Assembly (NCBI GenBank): GCA_963665045.2 | Contig: CAXXJQ010000002.1 | Span: 1 to 64,000 of the forward strand | Direction of reading: 5' to 3' | Length of the DNA stretch: 64,000 nt | Source: JAFGRU01 sp016934985 | GTDB taxonomy: Bacteria; Desulfobacterota; Desulfuromonadia; Desulfuromonadales; JAAYDE01 | Shown here: positions 50,117 through 59,132 of the stretch, in pieces | Position numbering within the stretch: position 1 is the stretch's first letter | Layout: every line of letters starts with the position of its first letter | Notes under the pieces: generated by a model | Told to the model about the DNA's origin: nothing | Databases searched by the model: none | Seen by the model: the letters and a program-made list of their open reading frames with translations, nothing else | Made by a program: the position numbers and the translations under genes

Positions 50117-50884
50117 TCACTCATTTTCAGGAAGGACTTTCATAAGCTCGCCCGCCCGAACGGCTATTTCGCTTTCAGGGGTCAGTAGAATGACTTTTCT
50201 GAAAGATTCCCGCGCCTTGTTGAAATCCTTCGCTTTCATTTGTGTCAGGGCCAGTTGAAAATAGGCCGTTACATAGTTCGGGTTCAGGTCAATCGCTTTT
50301 TCGAAATTCTGCTGGGCGAGGGTCACTTTATCCTGGGCCAGAAACAACTCCCCCAGGCGGAAATAAGCGGGAGCAAAATTCCACTTTTTTTCAAGGGCTT
50401 TTTCATAATAAAGCTTGGCCTTCTGGTAATCCTGCTTTTTAAAGTGGGCAAAGCCGATACCAAGTAGAGCCTTTTCCGGCTGGTCGAAAAGGATGTTGTT
50501 GCTTGCCTCCTCGAAATATCTGATGGCTTTGTCCCATTCCCTCATATCCAGATAAAGCGTTGCCAGATTGCTGGCAATTCGAGGCTCTTTCGGATCGATT
50601 TTCAAAGCCTTCAAATAATATTTTTCTGCTTCCGGATAAGCCTGCTTCAGCTGATAGGCCAAAGCGATTCCTTCCTGAATATCCAGCCGCCGGGCATCGA
50701 ATTCTTCTGCTGTAAGAAACTCTTTAAGAGCATGAGTAAAGTTCTGCTCTTTCAGGTAGGAAATACCCAGCATGTAATGGGCCTCAGCCTCCTTGGTCTT
50801 GTCAACCTGTTGGACTGGGGCACAGGAAACCGCCAAAAAGGAGAAAGTCAAAATCAAGGACACAAGCAAAGACAGCTTTTTCAT
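50117..50884 (-). CDS. TPR-repeat lipoprotein
   Basis: 255 aa. A lipoprotein signal peptide (LLVSLILTFSFLAVSCAPVQ, lipobox AVSC) is followed by about six tetratricopeptide repeats, for example AYPEAEKYYLKALKIDPKEP. It resembles PilF/PilW, the outer-membrane-directed pilotin of type IV pili, but no pil genes adjoin. It likely scaffolds a protein complex on the inner face of the outer membrane. Confidence 0.82.
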   Translation of the reverse strand: MKKLSLLVSLILTFSFLAVSCAPVQQVDKTKEAEAHYMLGISYLKEQNFTHALKEFLTAEEFDARRLDIQEGIALAYQLKQAYPEAEKYYLKALKIDPKEPRIASNLATLYLDMREWDKAIRYFEEASNNILFDQPEKALLGIGFAHFKKQDYQKAKLYYEKALEKKWNFAPAYFRLGELFLAQDKVTLAQQNFEKAIDLNPNYVTAYFQLALTQMKAKDFNKARESFRKVILLTPESEIAVRAGELMKVLPENE

Positions 50885-50902
50885 AAATCCCTTACAACCT
50901 TT

Positions 50903-51484
50903 CTAAAATGAAGCCAGAAGGCGGCCCACTTTTTGGCAAAGTTTCAACCTTTGAGTCCGGCATTTTTCATAGGGAGTCAACTCCAGCACCTCGGAATCAG
51001 ACACTCCGTCTTCCTCCTCTCCCGACATTTTCTGTAAAACTTTCGGCGGTACGGAATCGGAACCACCCGATTTTTTCTTTTTCCGCGCTTCCTTTGGTCG
51101 TGGAACCAAGCCCTTTTTCAGAGGGAAGCTTTCCCATTGTGCCCGGCTATCTTCGACGCCGAAGCTGTGAAGTTCCAGGTCTCCCATCATAAAACCCATG
51201 GCTTCAAAAAAGCCTAATCCTTCCTCGATGACGGGCCTGGCATCCTGAGGGGTAACACTCCCCTGATCCCAGGTATAAAACCCCAGGATATTTTCCTCTT
51301 GCAGATGAAAAGCCACGACAATTTCACATCGGTCCTCTACCTTGTAATAACAGAGAAAACCGGACGCCCGCTGGGATGTGTGACCGGGCAAAGCCACCTG
51401 CATATCGTTGGCGGACCGGTAAAGGGAGATGATGTCTTTGACTTCTATATCCAGCTTTTTAACTTCGGAATTGTAAAGAAACAT
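50903..51484 (-). CDS. Hypothetical protein with basic linker
   Basis: 193 aa, not recognised. The first ~115 residues look folded (MFLYNSEVKKLDIEVKDIIS, then FLCYYKVEDRCEIVVAFHLQ), followed by a Lys/Ser-rich linker (RPKEARKKKKSGGSDS) and a short helical end. No signal peptide. It lies 15 bp after the PfkB gene and 18 bp before the TPR lipoprotein gene, so it is co-transcribed with them. Confidence 0.65.
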   Translation of the reverse strand: MFLYNSEVKKLDIEVKDIISLYRSANDMQVALPGHTSQRASGFLCYYKVEDRCEIVVAFHLQEENILGFYTWDQGSVTPQDARPVIEEGLGFFEAMGFMMGDLELHSFGVEDSRAQWESFPLKKGLVPRPKEARKKKKSGGSDSVPPKVLQKMSGEEEDGVSDSEVLELTPYEKCRTQRLKLCQKVGRLLASF

Positions 51485-51499
51485 CTTGTTTGCGCTCTC

Positions 51500-52405
51500 T
51501 CAATCCAGCCCCTGAAACTCCGTTAACAGCTTAAACTTGCGAAAACGCTCCTTGATTTCAACGTATTCCAGCACTTTCATCCGTTCCAGGCTGAAGCGCT
51601 CCACCGTGAAAGATGCCATTACCGACCCGAAGATAATGGCCTGGCGGATGTTCTCAGGAGAAAGGTTCCGGGTCGCTGCGAGGTAGCCCATAAAACCGCC
51701 GGCAAAGGTGTCTCCAGCCCCGGTGGGATCGAATACCTCTTCCAGAGGATAAGCCGGCGCAGCGAAAAGAGCATGCTCGGAAAACATCAGGGCACCATAC
51801 TCCCCCCGCTTCACGACCAGGGTCTTGGGACCCATATCGAGAATGATACGCGCAGCCTTGACAAGATTGGCCTCGCCGCCCAGTTGGCGGACCTCGCTTT
51901 CATTGATGAGGAGAATATCAACCTTTTTGAGAAGCTCGACCAAGGCGGGGCGTTCCCGCTCGATCCAGAAGTTCATGGTGTCGCAGGCCACCACTTCAGG
52001 CTCGACGATACGGTCGAGAACTTCCAGCTGCAGATGGGGGTCGATGTTGGCGAGAAAAACGAATTTGGACTTTTCCCAGCCCACGGGAATTTCGGGCCGG
52101 AAATTTTCGAAAACATTGAGATGGGTTTCCAGGGTATGCGCATCGTTGAGATCGTAACCGTACTCACCTTTCCAACGAAAGGTTTGGCCGGGAACTTTGC
52201 GGAGACCACCGAGATCGACATTCCGCGAACGCAGAAAACTTAAATGCTCCTCGGGAAAATCCTCCCCAACGACGGCAACGAGATTAACGTCGGTGAAAAA
52301 GGATGCGGAGGTCGAAAAATAAGTGCCCGAACCACCCAGAACCTCTTCAACCTTGCCAAACGGGGTTTCAACCGAATCGAGAGCCACAGAACCGACAACC
52401 AGCAT
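51500..52405 (-). CDS. PfkB-family carbohydrate/nucleoside kinase
   Basis: 301 aa, ribokinase fold. The C-terminal signature DPTGAGDTFAGGFMGYLAA contains the catalytic Asp, and the N-terminal GGSGTYFSTSAS is the substrate-lid Gly pair. The group is often named 'PfkB family carbohydrate kinase' in Geobacter relatives. It lies 72 bp after the MTA phosphorylase gene, so a nucleoside or ribose-type substrate is plausible but unproved. Confidence 0.88.
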   Translation of the reverse strand: MLVVGSVALDSVETPFGKVEEVLGGSGTYFSTSASFFTDVNLVAVVGEDFPEEHLSFLRSRNVDLGGLRKVPGQTFRWKGEYGYDLNDAHTLETHLNVFENFRPEIPVGWEKSKFVFLANIDPHLQLEVLDRIVEPEVVACDTMNFWIERERPALVELLKKVDILLINESEVRQLGGEANLVKAARIILDMGPKTLVVKRGEYGALMFSEHALFAAPAYPLEEVFDPTGAGDTFAGGFMGYLAATRNLSPENIRQAIIFGSVMASFTVERFSLERMKVLEYVEIKERFRKFKLLTEFQGLD

Positions 52406-52477
52406 ATCAAACTTCTCCTTCCCTGGAGCTTAAAGATTCAGAACAGACGTCAATTCTGACCGTCCGGGTTAAAAACC

Positions 52478-53341
52478 TCAGAGGTATTTTCCAATCAAAA
52501 GATCGAGATCCGCGCGGGTTTTCCCGGGGATCAGTTCCGCAGGTGTCATAATCGCGTACTTCAATGCCTCCTTGCATGCACAGGAGCGGCCACTTGCGAT
52601 TTTCGCAGCGGCAGCAGCAATAATGCGGCAGGCCATAGCGACATTCTTTTGCAGGGTAGCGATAATCGCTTCCACCGACACATCTTCATGCTCCGCATGC
52701 CAGCAGTCGTAGTCGGTTACCATGGCCAGGGTGGCATAACATATCTCCGCTTCCCTGGCGAGACGGGCTTCCGGCAAGTTGGTCATACCGATGATATCAA
52801 CACCCCAGCTGCGAAAGATAGTGGATTCCGCGCGGGTCGAAAAGTTCGGTCCTTCAATGCAGAGGTAGGTCCCTCCCCGGTGGACCACGGCGCCCGCTTC
52901 CGATGCCGTCCCGGCCAGTAGTCCGGAAAGGTCGGAACAGACCGGATCGGCGAACTGGACGTGGCCGACAACCCCGTTGCCGAAAAATGTCGAGGCCCTC
53001 TTGCCCGTGGTACGGTCAAAAAATTGATCCGGGACAACCATATGACCGGGAGCCAACGTCTCTTTCATGCTCCCCACGGCGGAAACAGAAATGATCCGCT
53101 CAACCCCGAGTTTTTTCATGGCATAAATATTAGCCCGATAGGGAACCTCGGAAGGCAGCAGGCGATGCCCTCGGCCGTGGCGAGCCAGAAACACCATGCG
53201 GGTCTCCCCCAGCAGCCCGGTGTGAAAAACATCGGAGGGATCGCCAAAGGGGGTCTCGACCCGAAGCTCCTCAACCTGAGTAAGCCCCTCCATGTCGTAA
53301 AGACCGCTGCCGCCGATAATCCCCAAAATCCGTTGACTCAT
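52478..53341 (-). CDS. mtnP: S-methyl-5'-thioadenosine phosphorylase
   Basis: 287 aa of the PNP/MTAP family. RILGIIGGSGLYDMEGLTQV opens the phosphate site, followed by FLARHGRGHRLLPSEVPYRA, then VPDQFFDRTTGKRASTFF and TNLPEARLAREAEICYATLA. The DQFxDRT motif marks MTAP as opposed to PNP. It recycles MTA from polyamine or other AdoMet-dependent synthesis to adenine and 5-methylthioribose-1-phosphate. It lies 26 bp after rlmN. Confidence 0.9.
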   Translation of the reverse strand: MSQRILGIIGGSGLYDMEGLTQVEELRVETPFGDPSDVFHTGLLGETRMVFLARHGRGHRLLPSEVPYRANIYAMKKLGVERIISVSAVGSMKETLAPGHMVVPDQFFDRTTGKRASTFFGNGVVGHVQFADPVCSDLSGLLAGTASEAGAVVHRGGTYLCIEGPNFSTRAESTIFRSWGVDIIGMTNLPEARLAREAEICYATLAMVTDYDCWHAEHEDVSVEAIIATLQKNVAMACRIIAAAAAKIASGRSCACKEALKYAIMTPAELIPGKTRADLDLLIGKYL

Positions 53342-53367
53342 CAGTATTTATCTCCTTTTATACCATT

Positions 53368-54456
53368 TCAACTGCCATTGCAAAGCCCTGCCGCAAAGCG
53401 TTTTTCCTCCAAGTGCCCATTACCTTCCTCGCAGCAGCTTCCTTTCAACTGCCCGCAAGCCGCTGAAATATCCCGCCCCCGGCTGGCCCTTCGTACCGCC
53501 ACCAGCCCATGATCAAGAAGATAAGTCTGAAAAGCCTCCATGCTTTTTTCACTGGAGGTGCGGAAAGATGTCCCGGGGTGCTCATTAAAAGGGATCAGGT
53601 TAACCTTCGCCTTGACCCCATGCAGGAGCCGCACCAGCCTTTTTGCGTCCGCCAGGGTATCGTTCAGATCTCCGATCAGAATGTACTCGAAAGTGATCCG
53701 CTGCCGGGGCTTGAGAGGATAGTCACGGCAGGCGGCCATGAGTTCCTCAAGAGGGTAGCGGCGGTTGACGGGCATAAGCTGATCGCGAAGTTCATTAGTT
53801 GTGGCGTTGAGGGAGATGGCCAGGGAAGCCGGATAATCATTTCCCATGCGCCGGATTTCGGGGACCAGGCCGCAGGTCGAAACCGTCATCCTTCGGGAGC
53901 TGAAATCGAAGCCCTCTTCCATGTGGAGGATTTGCAGAGCTTTTCCGACATTTTCGAAATTCTGCAGCGGTTCGCCCATGCCCATGAAGACGAGGTTGTT
54001 GACCGGATGATCTCTCATCACCTCGCAGACCTGATTGACGATCTCGGCGGGGGTCAGATTGCGTTTCAGCCCCATTGTCCCCGTCAGGCAGAAGCTGCAG
54101 CCCATGGCACAGCCGACCTGGGTCGACACGCACAGGGTGGCACGTTCCTTTTCCATGGGAATGCGCACGGTTTCCACGCTCTCCCCGTCATCCAATTGAA
54201 ACAGGTACTTGCGGGTGCCGTCCCCGCTCTCCTCAACCTTCAAAGTAACTAGACGGGAAATCATGGCCGAACTTTCGAGTTCGGCCCGAAGCCCCTTGGA
54301 GAGGGTAGTCATGGCGCTGAAATCGGTGGCGCCATGGCGGTAGATCCACTGCATTATCTGACGGGCTCGAAACCGCTCCTTGCCCCGTCCGGCAAGGAAA
54401 TCGGTCAGATCCTCAAGGGTCATGTTTTTGATATCGTGCTTAGCCAAGTTTGCCAC
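53368..54456 (-). CDS. rlmN: 23S rRNA (adenine-2503-C2)-methyltransferase
   Basis: 362 aa radical-SAM enzyme. The cluster motif is C116-A-M-G-C120-S-F-C123, and the second catalytic Cys is likely C334 (ISAACGQLKG). NLVFMGMGEPLQNF and the PFNEHPG segment are RlmN hallmarks. It methylates A2503 of 23S rRNA and A37 of some tRNAs. It heads the run into mtnP, the PfkB kinase, the hypothetical and TPR genes. The GC-rich C-terminal tail has extra cysteines (GSCCEEG). Confidence 0.95.
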   Translation of the reverse strand: MANLAKHDIKNMTLEDLTDFLAGRGKERFRARQIMQWIYRHGATDFSAMTTLSKGLRAELESSAMISRLVTLKVEESGDGTRKYLFQLDDGESVETVRIPMEKERATLCVSTQVGCAMGCSFCLTGTMGLKRNLTPAEIVNQVCEVMRDHPVNNLVFMGMGEPLQNFENVGKALQILHMEEGFDFSSRRMTVSTCGLVPEIRRMGNDYPASLAISLNATTNELRDQLMPVNRRYPLEELMAACRDYPLKPRQRITFEYILIGDLNDTLADAKRLVRLLHGVKAKVNLIPFNEHPGTSFRTSSEKSMEAFQTYLLDHGLVAVRRASRGRDISAACGQLKGSCCEEGNGHLEEKRFAAGLCNGS

Positions 54457-54541
54457 CGGGACCGCTTAGCGGGAAGTCGTTGAATTAATCCTTATTCCGT
54501 GAGTTATGAGCGGGCAATAGCGCAAGTTATTGCATCTGCTT

Positions 54542-54599
54542 AAGTATTTCAAAAATCAGCGACAGACCTGAGGGTGCGCCTCAGATTTTTGAAATACTT
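54542..54599. repeat. Nested inverted repeat (cruciform)
   Basis: Outer arms AAGTATTTCAAAAATC (54542-54557) and GATTTTTGAAATACTT (54584-54599) are a perfect 16-bp match. Inside is a second stem CTGAGG/CCTCAG. There is no T run. Possibly a tiny mobile palindrome or a protein-binding site. Confidence 0.6.
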
Positions 54600-54662
54600 A
54601 TTCAGGCCAAGCACTTACACTCTTCTCCCGCCCCCAACTTTTGGATGCAGGTTAATTAAAAA

Positions 54663-54688
54663 GCCCTCCGAAATTATATCCGAAGGGC
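54663..54688 (-). terminator. Terminator of ndk
   Basis: GCCCTCCG (54663-54670) pairs, with one mismatch, with CGAAGGGC (54681-54688). The minus strand continues TTTTTAATT. Confidence 0.65.
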
Positions 54689-54800
54689 CGATTTGGTTCA
54701 ATTGAATAAAAAATAAGCCAAAACAATGGAAAACATTGGCTTTTTTCCTGGGCACAGTGGTTTCCAAAAGCCAGGGGTTGTTGGCCTGTTAAGCTCTTCC

Positions 54801-55214
54801 TCAGAGGAGTTCCAGGCCGGAGAAGAAGTAGGAAATCTCAAAGGCCGCGGTTTCCGGCGCATCGGAACCATGGGTGGCGTTCTCGCCGATAAAGGTACCG
54901 AACTCCTTGCGCAGGGTCCCAGCCTCCGCTTCTTCCGGGTTGGTCGCGCCCATGACCTTGCGCCAGCGATTGATGGCATCTGCGGCCTCCAAAACCATGA
55001 CGATGCAGGGACCGCGGCTCATGAATTCGGTTAATTCGCCGAAAAAGGGGCGTTCCCTATGGACATAGTAAAAACCTTCCGCTTCCTTCCTGCTGAGAAA
55101 AAGCTTCTTCATGCCGACAATCTTGAAGCCTTCCTCATAAATCCTGGCGATAATTTTTCCGGCGTTCCCGGCGGCAAAAGCGTCGGGCTTGATAATGGCA
55201 AAAGTCCTTTCCAT
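54801..55214 (-). CDS. ndk: Nucleoside diphosphate kinase
   Basis: 137 aa, normal length. The phospho-histidine is His115 in NATHGSDAPE, and TFAIIKPDAFAAGNAGKIIA opens the protein as in all Ndk. It equalises NTP pools using ATP. Ends at the terminator 110 bp downstream. Single gene. Confidence 0.95.
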   Translation of the reverse strand: MERTFAIIKPDAFAAGNAGKIIARIYEEGFKIVGMKKLFLSRKEAEGFYYVHRERPFFGELTEFMSRGPCIVMVLEAADAINRWRKVMGATNPEEAEAGTLRKEFGTFIGENATHGSDAPETAAFEISYFFSGLELL

Positions 55215-55403
55215 GACAACCTCTCTTTTATAGAAAATCCAGTTATTGAAAAAATCTGACTACGCGTCATCAATCGCCAGGAATCCACAGGCCTCCCCAT
55301 GGGCTTGGGCCGCACATGGAACAGGCCTCTGACACCGGGACTGCGGTACAAGGGGTGTTGGACCTAACACTTAACACCCGGCACCTGAAACTGTCGTTAT
55401 TTA

Positions 55404-56339
55404 TCACCTCGATTTTCCAAAGTCAAGGTTTTCGGCCGCCCCACTGCTGCCCGCCAAACCAAGCCTGCCGCTCAGATCATCGATGAATTGCCGGGCCGCA
55501 CGGCCCGAGCGGCCTCCCTGGCGCAGACTCCACTGCTCCGCTTCCATCTGTAGTTTCTGGGGAGTGATAAGAAGCCTTGCCTTTTCCGCCATGCGATAGA
55601 CGATGGCCAGGTAGGTTTTCCGGTCCATGGGGTAAAAGCCGAGGCGCATACCGAAGCGGTCGGAAAGAGACAGCTTTTCGGAAACCGCCTCATGAGGGTG
55701 AATTTCATTCCCTGAGATATTGTCGTCCAGGGACTCGGGCATAAGATGACGACGGTTGCTGGTGGCATAAATGAGGACGTTTTCCGGGCGCGCCTCGATC
55801 CCACCCTCGAGAACCGCCTTCAATTCGCGGTAGGAAACTTCCACCTCGTCAAAGGAAAGATCATCACAGAAAAGGACAAAACGGTAAGGAAGACCGCGCA
55901 AATGACGAGTGATTTCGTGCAGTTGCCAAAGATCCTCCTTGCGCACCTCGATGATGCGCAACCCCTGGCCGGGCAAATCCCTGAGCAGACCCTTGATCGC
56001 AGAGGATTTGCCACTCCCCCGCTCCCCCCACAAGAGCACGTTGTTGGCAGAGAAACCTTTGACAAACTGCAGGGTGTTGCGGTTGAGGAGCCCCAGGTTG
56101 CGGTCAATGCCAATCAGGTCACGATGATCCACGACGTCCGGGTGTTCGACGGGATGAAAATAACCGCTTTGGCCGTTTTTCTGCCAGCGAAAGGCGATAA
56201 CCTTGTCGATCAGATCGACAAGAGGCACGGTCTTCACCATCTGGGAAGAATAAAGGGTTTCAGTCAAATCAAGGAAGCGGTCGAGACGCTTCAGCAGATC
56301 GGATGTTTTCAGATGGGAATTTTCTGAACTCATAATCAC
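55404..56339 (-). CDS. DUF815-family AAA-like ATPase
   Basis: 311 aa. Walker A WGERGSGKSSAIKGLL and Walker B RFVLFCDDLSFDE, with a further conserved PENVLIYATSNRRHLMPESL. It matches the DUF815/ATP-binding family common in proteobacteria. The function is unknown; related to DnaA/IstB-like ATPases. Single gene. Confidence 0.85.
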   Translation of the reverse strand: MIMSSENSHLKTSDLLKRLDRFLDLTETLYSSQMVKTVPLVDLIDKVIAFRWQKNGQSGYFHPVEHPDVVDHRDLIGIDRNLGLLNRNTLQFVKGFSANNVLLWGERGSGKSSAIKGLLRDLPGQGLRIIEVRKEDLWQLHEITRHLRGLPYRFVLFCDDLSFDEVEVSYRELKAVLEGGIEARPENVLIYATSNRRHLMPESLDDNISGNEIHPHEAVSEKLSLSDRFGMRLGFYPMDRKTYLAIVYRMAEKARLLITPQKLQMEAEQWSLRQGGRSGRAARQFIDDLSGRLGLAGSSGAAENLDFGKSR

Positions 56340-56506
56340 TCAAAAAAGGGCAAGGCGAAGCCATTCGGCAAAAAGATGCATAGTACAGGTGGATTAATCC
56401 TTAAAAACCGGTTAAATTTACCATGCCCAAAAGAACAGGAAAAGAGCAAATCGAACCCTCAACTTGAAAGTCGCCGTAACCGTTGAAACCGCGTCAGATT
56501 TTGGAC

Positions 56507-57595
56507 ATGTTCGCCGTCACCCAGCCCGGCCTCGAAAACATCTGCGCTCGGAATTTGGTTGAGTTAGGAATAGAAAACGTCAAACCGCTTGAAGGCGGGA
56601 TTGAGTTCCAGGGTGGTTTACAGGAACTCTATCAGGCCAATCTCTGGCTTCGTGCCGCCAGCCGGATTCTGGTTCGGGTCGGCACTTTTAAATGCCGCGA
56701 TTTTCCGACCCTCTACAAAAAGGCACTGCAGATTCCCTGGGGCCGTTTCATTCGCCCCGGAACACGGTTCAGGGTCCAGGCCTCCAGCCATAGTTCACGA
56801 CTGCTTCACAGCGACCGTATCAGCGAAACCATCGAAGCGGCCATCAGCCACAGCCTGGGAATTTCCCAAACAACTTCAAACGGACCGCAACAGACCGTTC
56901 TCGCCCGTCTCGACCAAAATCATTGCCTTCTTTCCGTGGACAGCTCGGGTGATCTGCTCCACCGGCGCGGTTACCGGGAGAGCGCTGTTGCCGCCCCCCT
57001 GCGGGAAACCCTGGCCGCAGGCATATTAGGGATGCTCAATTGGCACGGCGAGATGCCGCTTCTGGACCCCATGTGCGGTTCCGGGACTTTCCCCATCGAG
57101 GCCGCCCTGCTGGCAACCAACCGGCCTCCGGGGGCTCGCCGCAGCTTTGCCTTCATGAACTGGCCCCATTACCGTCCGGGCCTCTGGAACAGCCTTCTGG
57201 AGGCGTCCACTCGTCAAATCCGGGGACCCGCCAGCTCGATTTTCGCCTCGGACAGAGACCCACGGGCCGTGGAAGCAACCCGTCACAATGCCGGCAACAC
57301 CCAGGTGGGGGAGGAGATCGATATCCGCCAAGCCAGCCTCTCTGAGCTGGAAGCACCTGCCGAAACGGGGCTGATCTTGTGCAATCCTCCTTACGGCAAA
57401 CGCATTTACGAAGAAAATGATCCCATAACCTTTTACCGCGAAATGGGGAAAATTTATCGTCGAAATTTTCGCGGCTGGATCCTGGGCCTGGTCTGTCCCC
57501 CAGAGCTAGCCAAAGCCACCGGCCTGCCTCTCGAAAAAATTGCCGGATTCCGCAACGGTGGAATAAAAATTCAGCTTTTCAGGGTGTTATTATGA
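56507..57595 (+). CDS. THUMP/RlmL-type RNA guanine-N2 methyltransferase
   Basis: About 362 aa. An N-terminal THUMP-like domain (MFAVTQPGLENICARNLVEL onward) precedes a methyltransferase: LLDPMCGSGTFPIEAALLAT is motif I region and LILCNPPYGKRIYEEN carries the catalytic NPPY. This is the RlmL-N/Trm14-like group that makes m2G in rRNA or tRNA. The frame opens with a TTG at 56483, but the ATG at 56507 fits the family start; neither has a strong ribosome site. Confidence 0.85.
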   Translation: MFAVTQPGLENICARNLVELGIENVKPLEGGIEFQGGLQELYQANLWLRAASRILVRVGTFKCRDFPTLYKKALQIPWGRFIRPGTRFRVQASSHSSRLLHSDRISETIEAAISHSLGISQTTSNGPQQTVLARLDQNHCLLSVDSSGDLLHRRGYRESAVAAPLRETLAAGILGMLNWHGEMPLLDPMCGSGTFPIEAALLATNRPPGARRSFAFMNWPHYRPGLWNSLLEASTRQIRGPASSIFASDRDPRAVEATRHNAGNTQVGEEIDIRQASLSELEAPAETGLILCNPPYGKRIYEENDPITFYREMGKIYRRNFRGWILGLVCPPELAKATGLPLEKIAGFRNGGIKIQLFRVLL

Positions 57596-57701
57596 ATTTA
57601 TTGTTGTATTTTTTACTTATCTGCATTATAAAATTAGATCTTTCCTGTTTGGTCAACAGGATTATCAAGTAAAATCGACCTGGAAATGGGGTGAGTTTTT
57701 T
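57596..57701. other. AT-rich leader of rpsU
   Basis: Short AT-rich spacer with GGGGTGAG about 8 nt before the TTG start. Confidence 0.4.
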
Positions 57702-57896
57702 TTGGAAATACATGTCGTCGACAATAATGTTGAAAAGGCCATTCGTGTCCTCAAACGTAAGCTTCAGCAGGAGGGGCTGTTTCGCGAGATGAAACAGCGC
57801 AAGTTCTACGAAAAACCGAGCGTCAAAAAGAAACGCAAGGAAAAGGAAGCACAAAGAAGACTGCGTAAAAAAATGCGCATGATGAGACAAGACTGA
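57702..57896 (+). CDS. rpsU: 30S ribosomal protein S21
   Basis: 64 aa, very basic, typical bS21: EIHVVDNNVEKAIRVLKRKL, then FREMKQRKFYEKPSVKKKRK. The start is a TTG (57702), needed to give the usual length. It joins the 30S platform and aids initiation. A strong terminator follows at 57928. Confidence 0.92.
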   Translation: MEIHVVDNNVEKAIRVLKRKLQQEGLFREMKQRKFYEKPSVKKKRKEKEAQRRLRKKMRMMRQD

Positions 57897-57927
57897 TCAG
57901 GCCGACTTTACAAGGCCATTGATTTCA

Positions 57928-57958
57928 AAGGGCCGGTGTTTTCACCGGCCCTTTTTTA
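57928..57958 (+). terminator. Terminator of rpsU
   Basis: AAGGGCCGGTG (57928-57938) and CACCGGCCCTT (57943-57953) form a perfect 11-bp stem with a TTTT loop and a following T run. Confidence 0.9.
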
Positions 57959-58074
57959 TTGCCGCGCAATAACTCAGCTCAATGGATTTATGCCGTCCAT
58001 TTGGCCCTTGGGCCGGGCGGAGCAAAGCCCTTCTCAACAGGCTGAAGAGCCACATCCTCGCTCCGGAATTGATT

Positions 58075-58530
58075 TCAAATCCCCAAAGGAAAAATCTCGC
58101 CGCGCACCTCCCCATCAACAAAGATCAGGCGCCCGACCGTCAGCGGACAACGAAAACGTTTGTGCCCGGCGCTGCCGGGGTTCAGGTAAAGCACTTCGTC
58201 CCTGGTTTCCACCTCCGGGTTATGAGAATGTCCTGAAATGACAACGCTGATTCCAGCCGACCGTGGGTCAAGATCGAGCCAGGCCAAATCGTGCAAAAGG
58301 TAGATCAGGCGGCCCTCGATTTCAACGGCCTCGGTCCATGGCAGGTTCGCAGCCCAGGGCGCCCGGTCGGTATTGCCCCTGACCGCGACCACAGGGGCAA
58401 TACTTTGTAGTTGGGAGAGAACTTCCTCACTGCCGATATCGCCGGCATGGAGAATCAGACGGCTGCCCTGCAAAGCATCCAGGGCCTCGGGCCGCATGAG
58501 ACCGTGGGTGTCAGAAATAACGCCAATCAC
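58075..58530 (-). CDS. YfcE/MJ0936-type metallophosphoesterase
   Basis: 151 aa. The metal-site motifs are in order: GVISDTHG (DxH), HAGDIGSEEVL (GD), VRGNTD (GN[HTD]), and ISGHSHNPEV (GHxH). It hydrolyses small phosphodiesters with Mn2+ or Ni2+. Its start overlaps the nitroreductase stop by 4 bp. Confidence 0.92.
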   Translation of the reverse strand: MIGVISDTHGLMRPEALDALQGSRLILHAGDIGSEEVLSQLQSIAPVVAVRGNTDRAPWAANLPWTEAVEIEGRLIYLLHDLAWLDLDPRSAGISVVISGHSHNPEVETRDEVLYLNPGSAGHKRFRCPLTVGRLIFVDGEVRGEIFPLGI

Positions 58531-59132
58531 GATCTGCCCCCGTCTCCCGTGACCGCCTCTGACTTCACAAATGATTCTCCGGCATAGCTGTTCCAGCGCA
58601 CGATCTTCTCCATTGTTTTGCGTTGTTTGGGCTGATCCGCTGGGTCGGCGGCATAACCCAGGGTGATAATGAGGCCGACCCGGCTCTTTTGCGGGATGCC
58701 GAGCAAAGTGCGCGCCCCCTTTTCATTAAACCAGCCGAGCATACAGGTCCCCAAACCTTCAGCGGTCGCTTGCAGGCAAAAATGCTCGGCGGCAATACCG
58801 AGATCAATCCAGGGAAAATCCCGTTTTTTGACAACTGCGCCCAGGCTTGAAGTCCAGTTGGGTTTTTCAACCACGACCACCACATGCACCGGCGCCTGCC
58901 TGGCAAAACGATTGAGGGGCAGCCAGGAATCATTGGTCAAATCCGCCAGGGCGTTTTTCATGTGCGACTCGTCGACCACAATAAATGTCCACGGCTGGGC
59001 ATTGCAGGCCGATGGGGCCAACCTGGCAGCCTCCAGACAACGTAAAATTTTCTTTTTTTCCACAGGGTCGGGTCGATAGGCCCTGACGCTGCGGCGCTTC
59101 CTGACCAGGGATAGGAACTCGTCGGCTCTCAT
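58527..59132 (-). CDS. Nitroreductase-family FMN protein
   Basis: 201 aa. The FMN-binding start RKRRSVRAYRPDPVEKKKIL and APSACNAQPWTFIVV are classical, as is GLGTCMLGWFNEKGARTLLG. Such enzymes use NAD(P)H to reduce nitro groups, quinones or flavins. Physiological substrate unknown. Coupled to the phosphoesterase gene. Confidence 0.9.
   Translation of the reverse strand: MRADEFLSLVRKRRSVRAYRPDPVEKKKILRCLEAARLAPSACNAQPWTFIVVDESHMKNALADLTNDSWLPLNRFARQAPVHVVVVVEKPNWTSSLGAVVKKRDFPWIDLGIAAEHFCLQATAEGLGTCMLGWFNEKGARTLLGIPQKSRVGLIITLGYAADPADQPKQRKTMEKIVRWNSYAGESFVKSEAVTGDGGRS

Larger units (their letters stand above)
54457..54800. other. Intergenic with cruciform repeat and ndk terminator
   Basis: No gene. 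It contains the nested inverted repeat at 54542-54599 and the terminator at 54663-54688. Confidence 0.6.
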
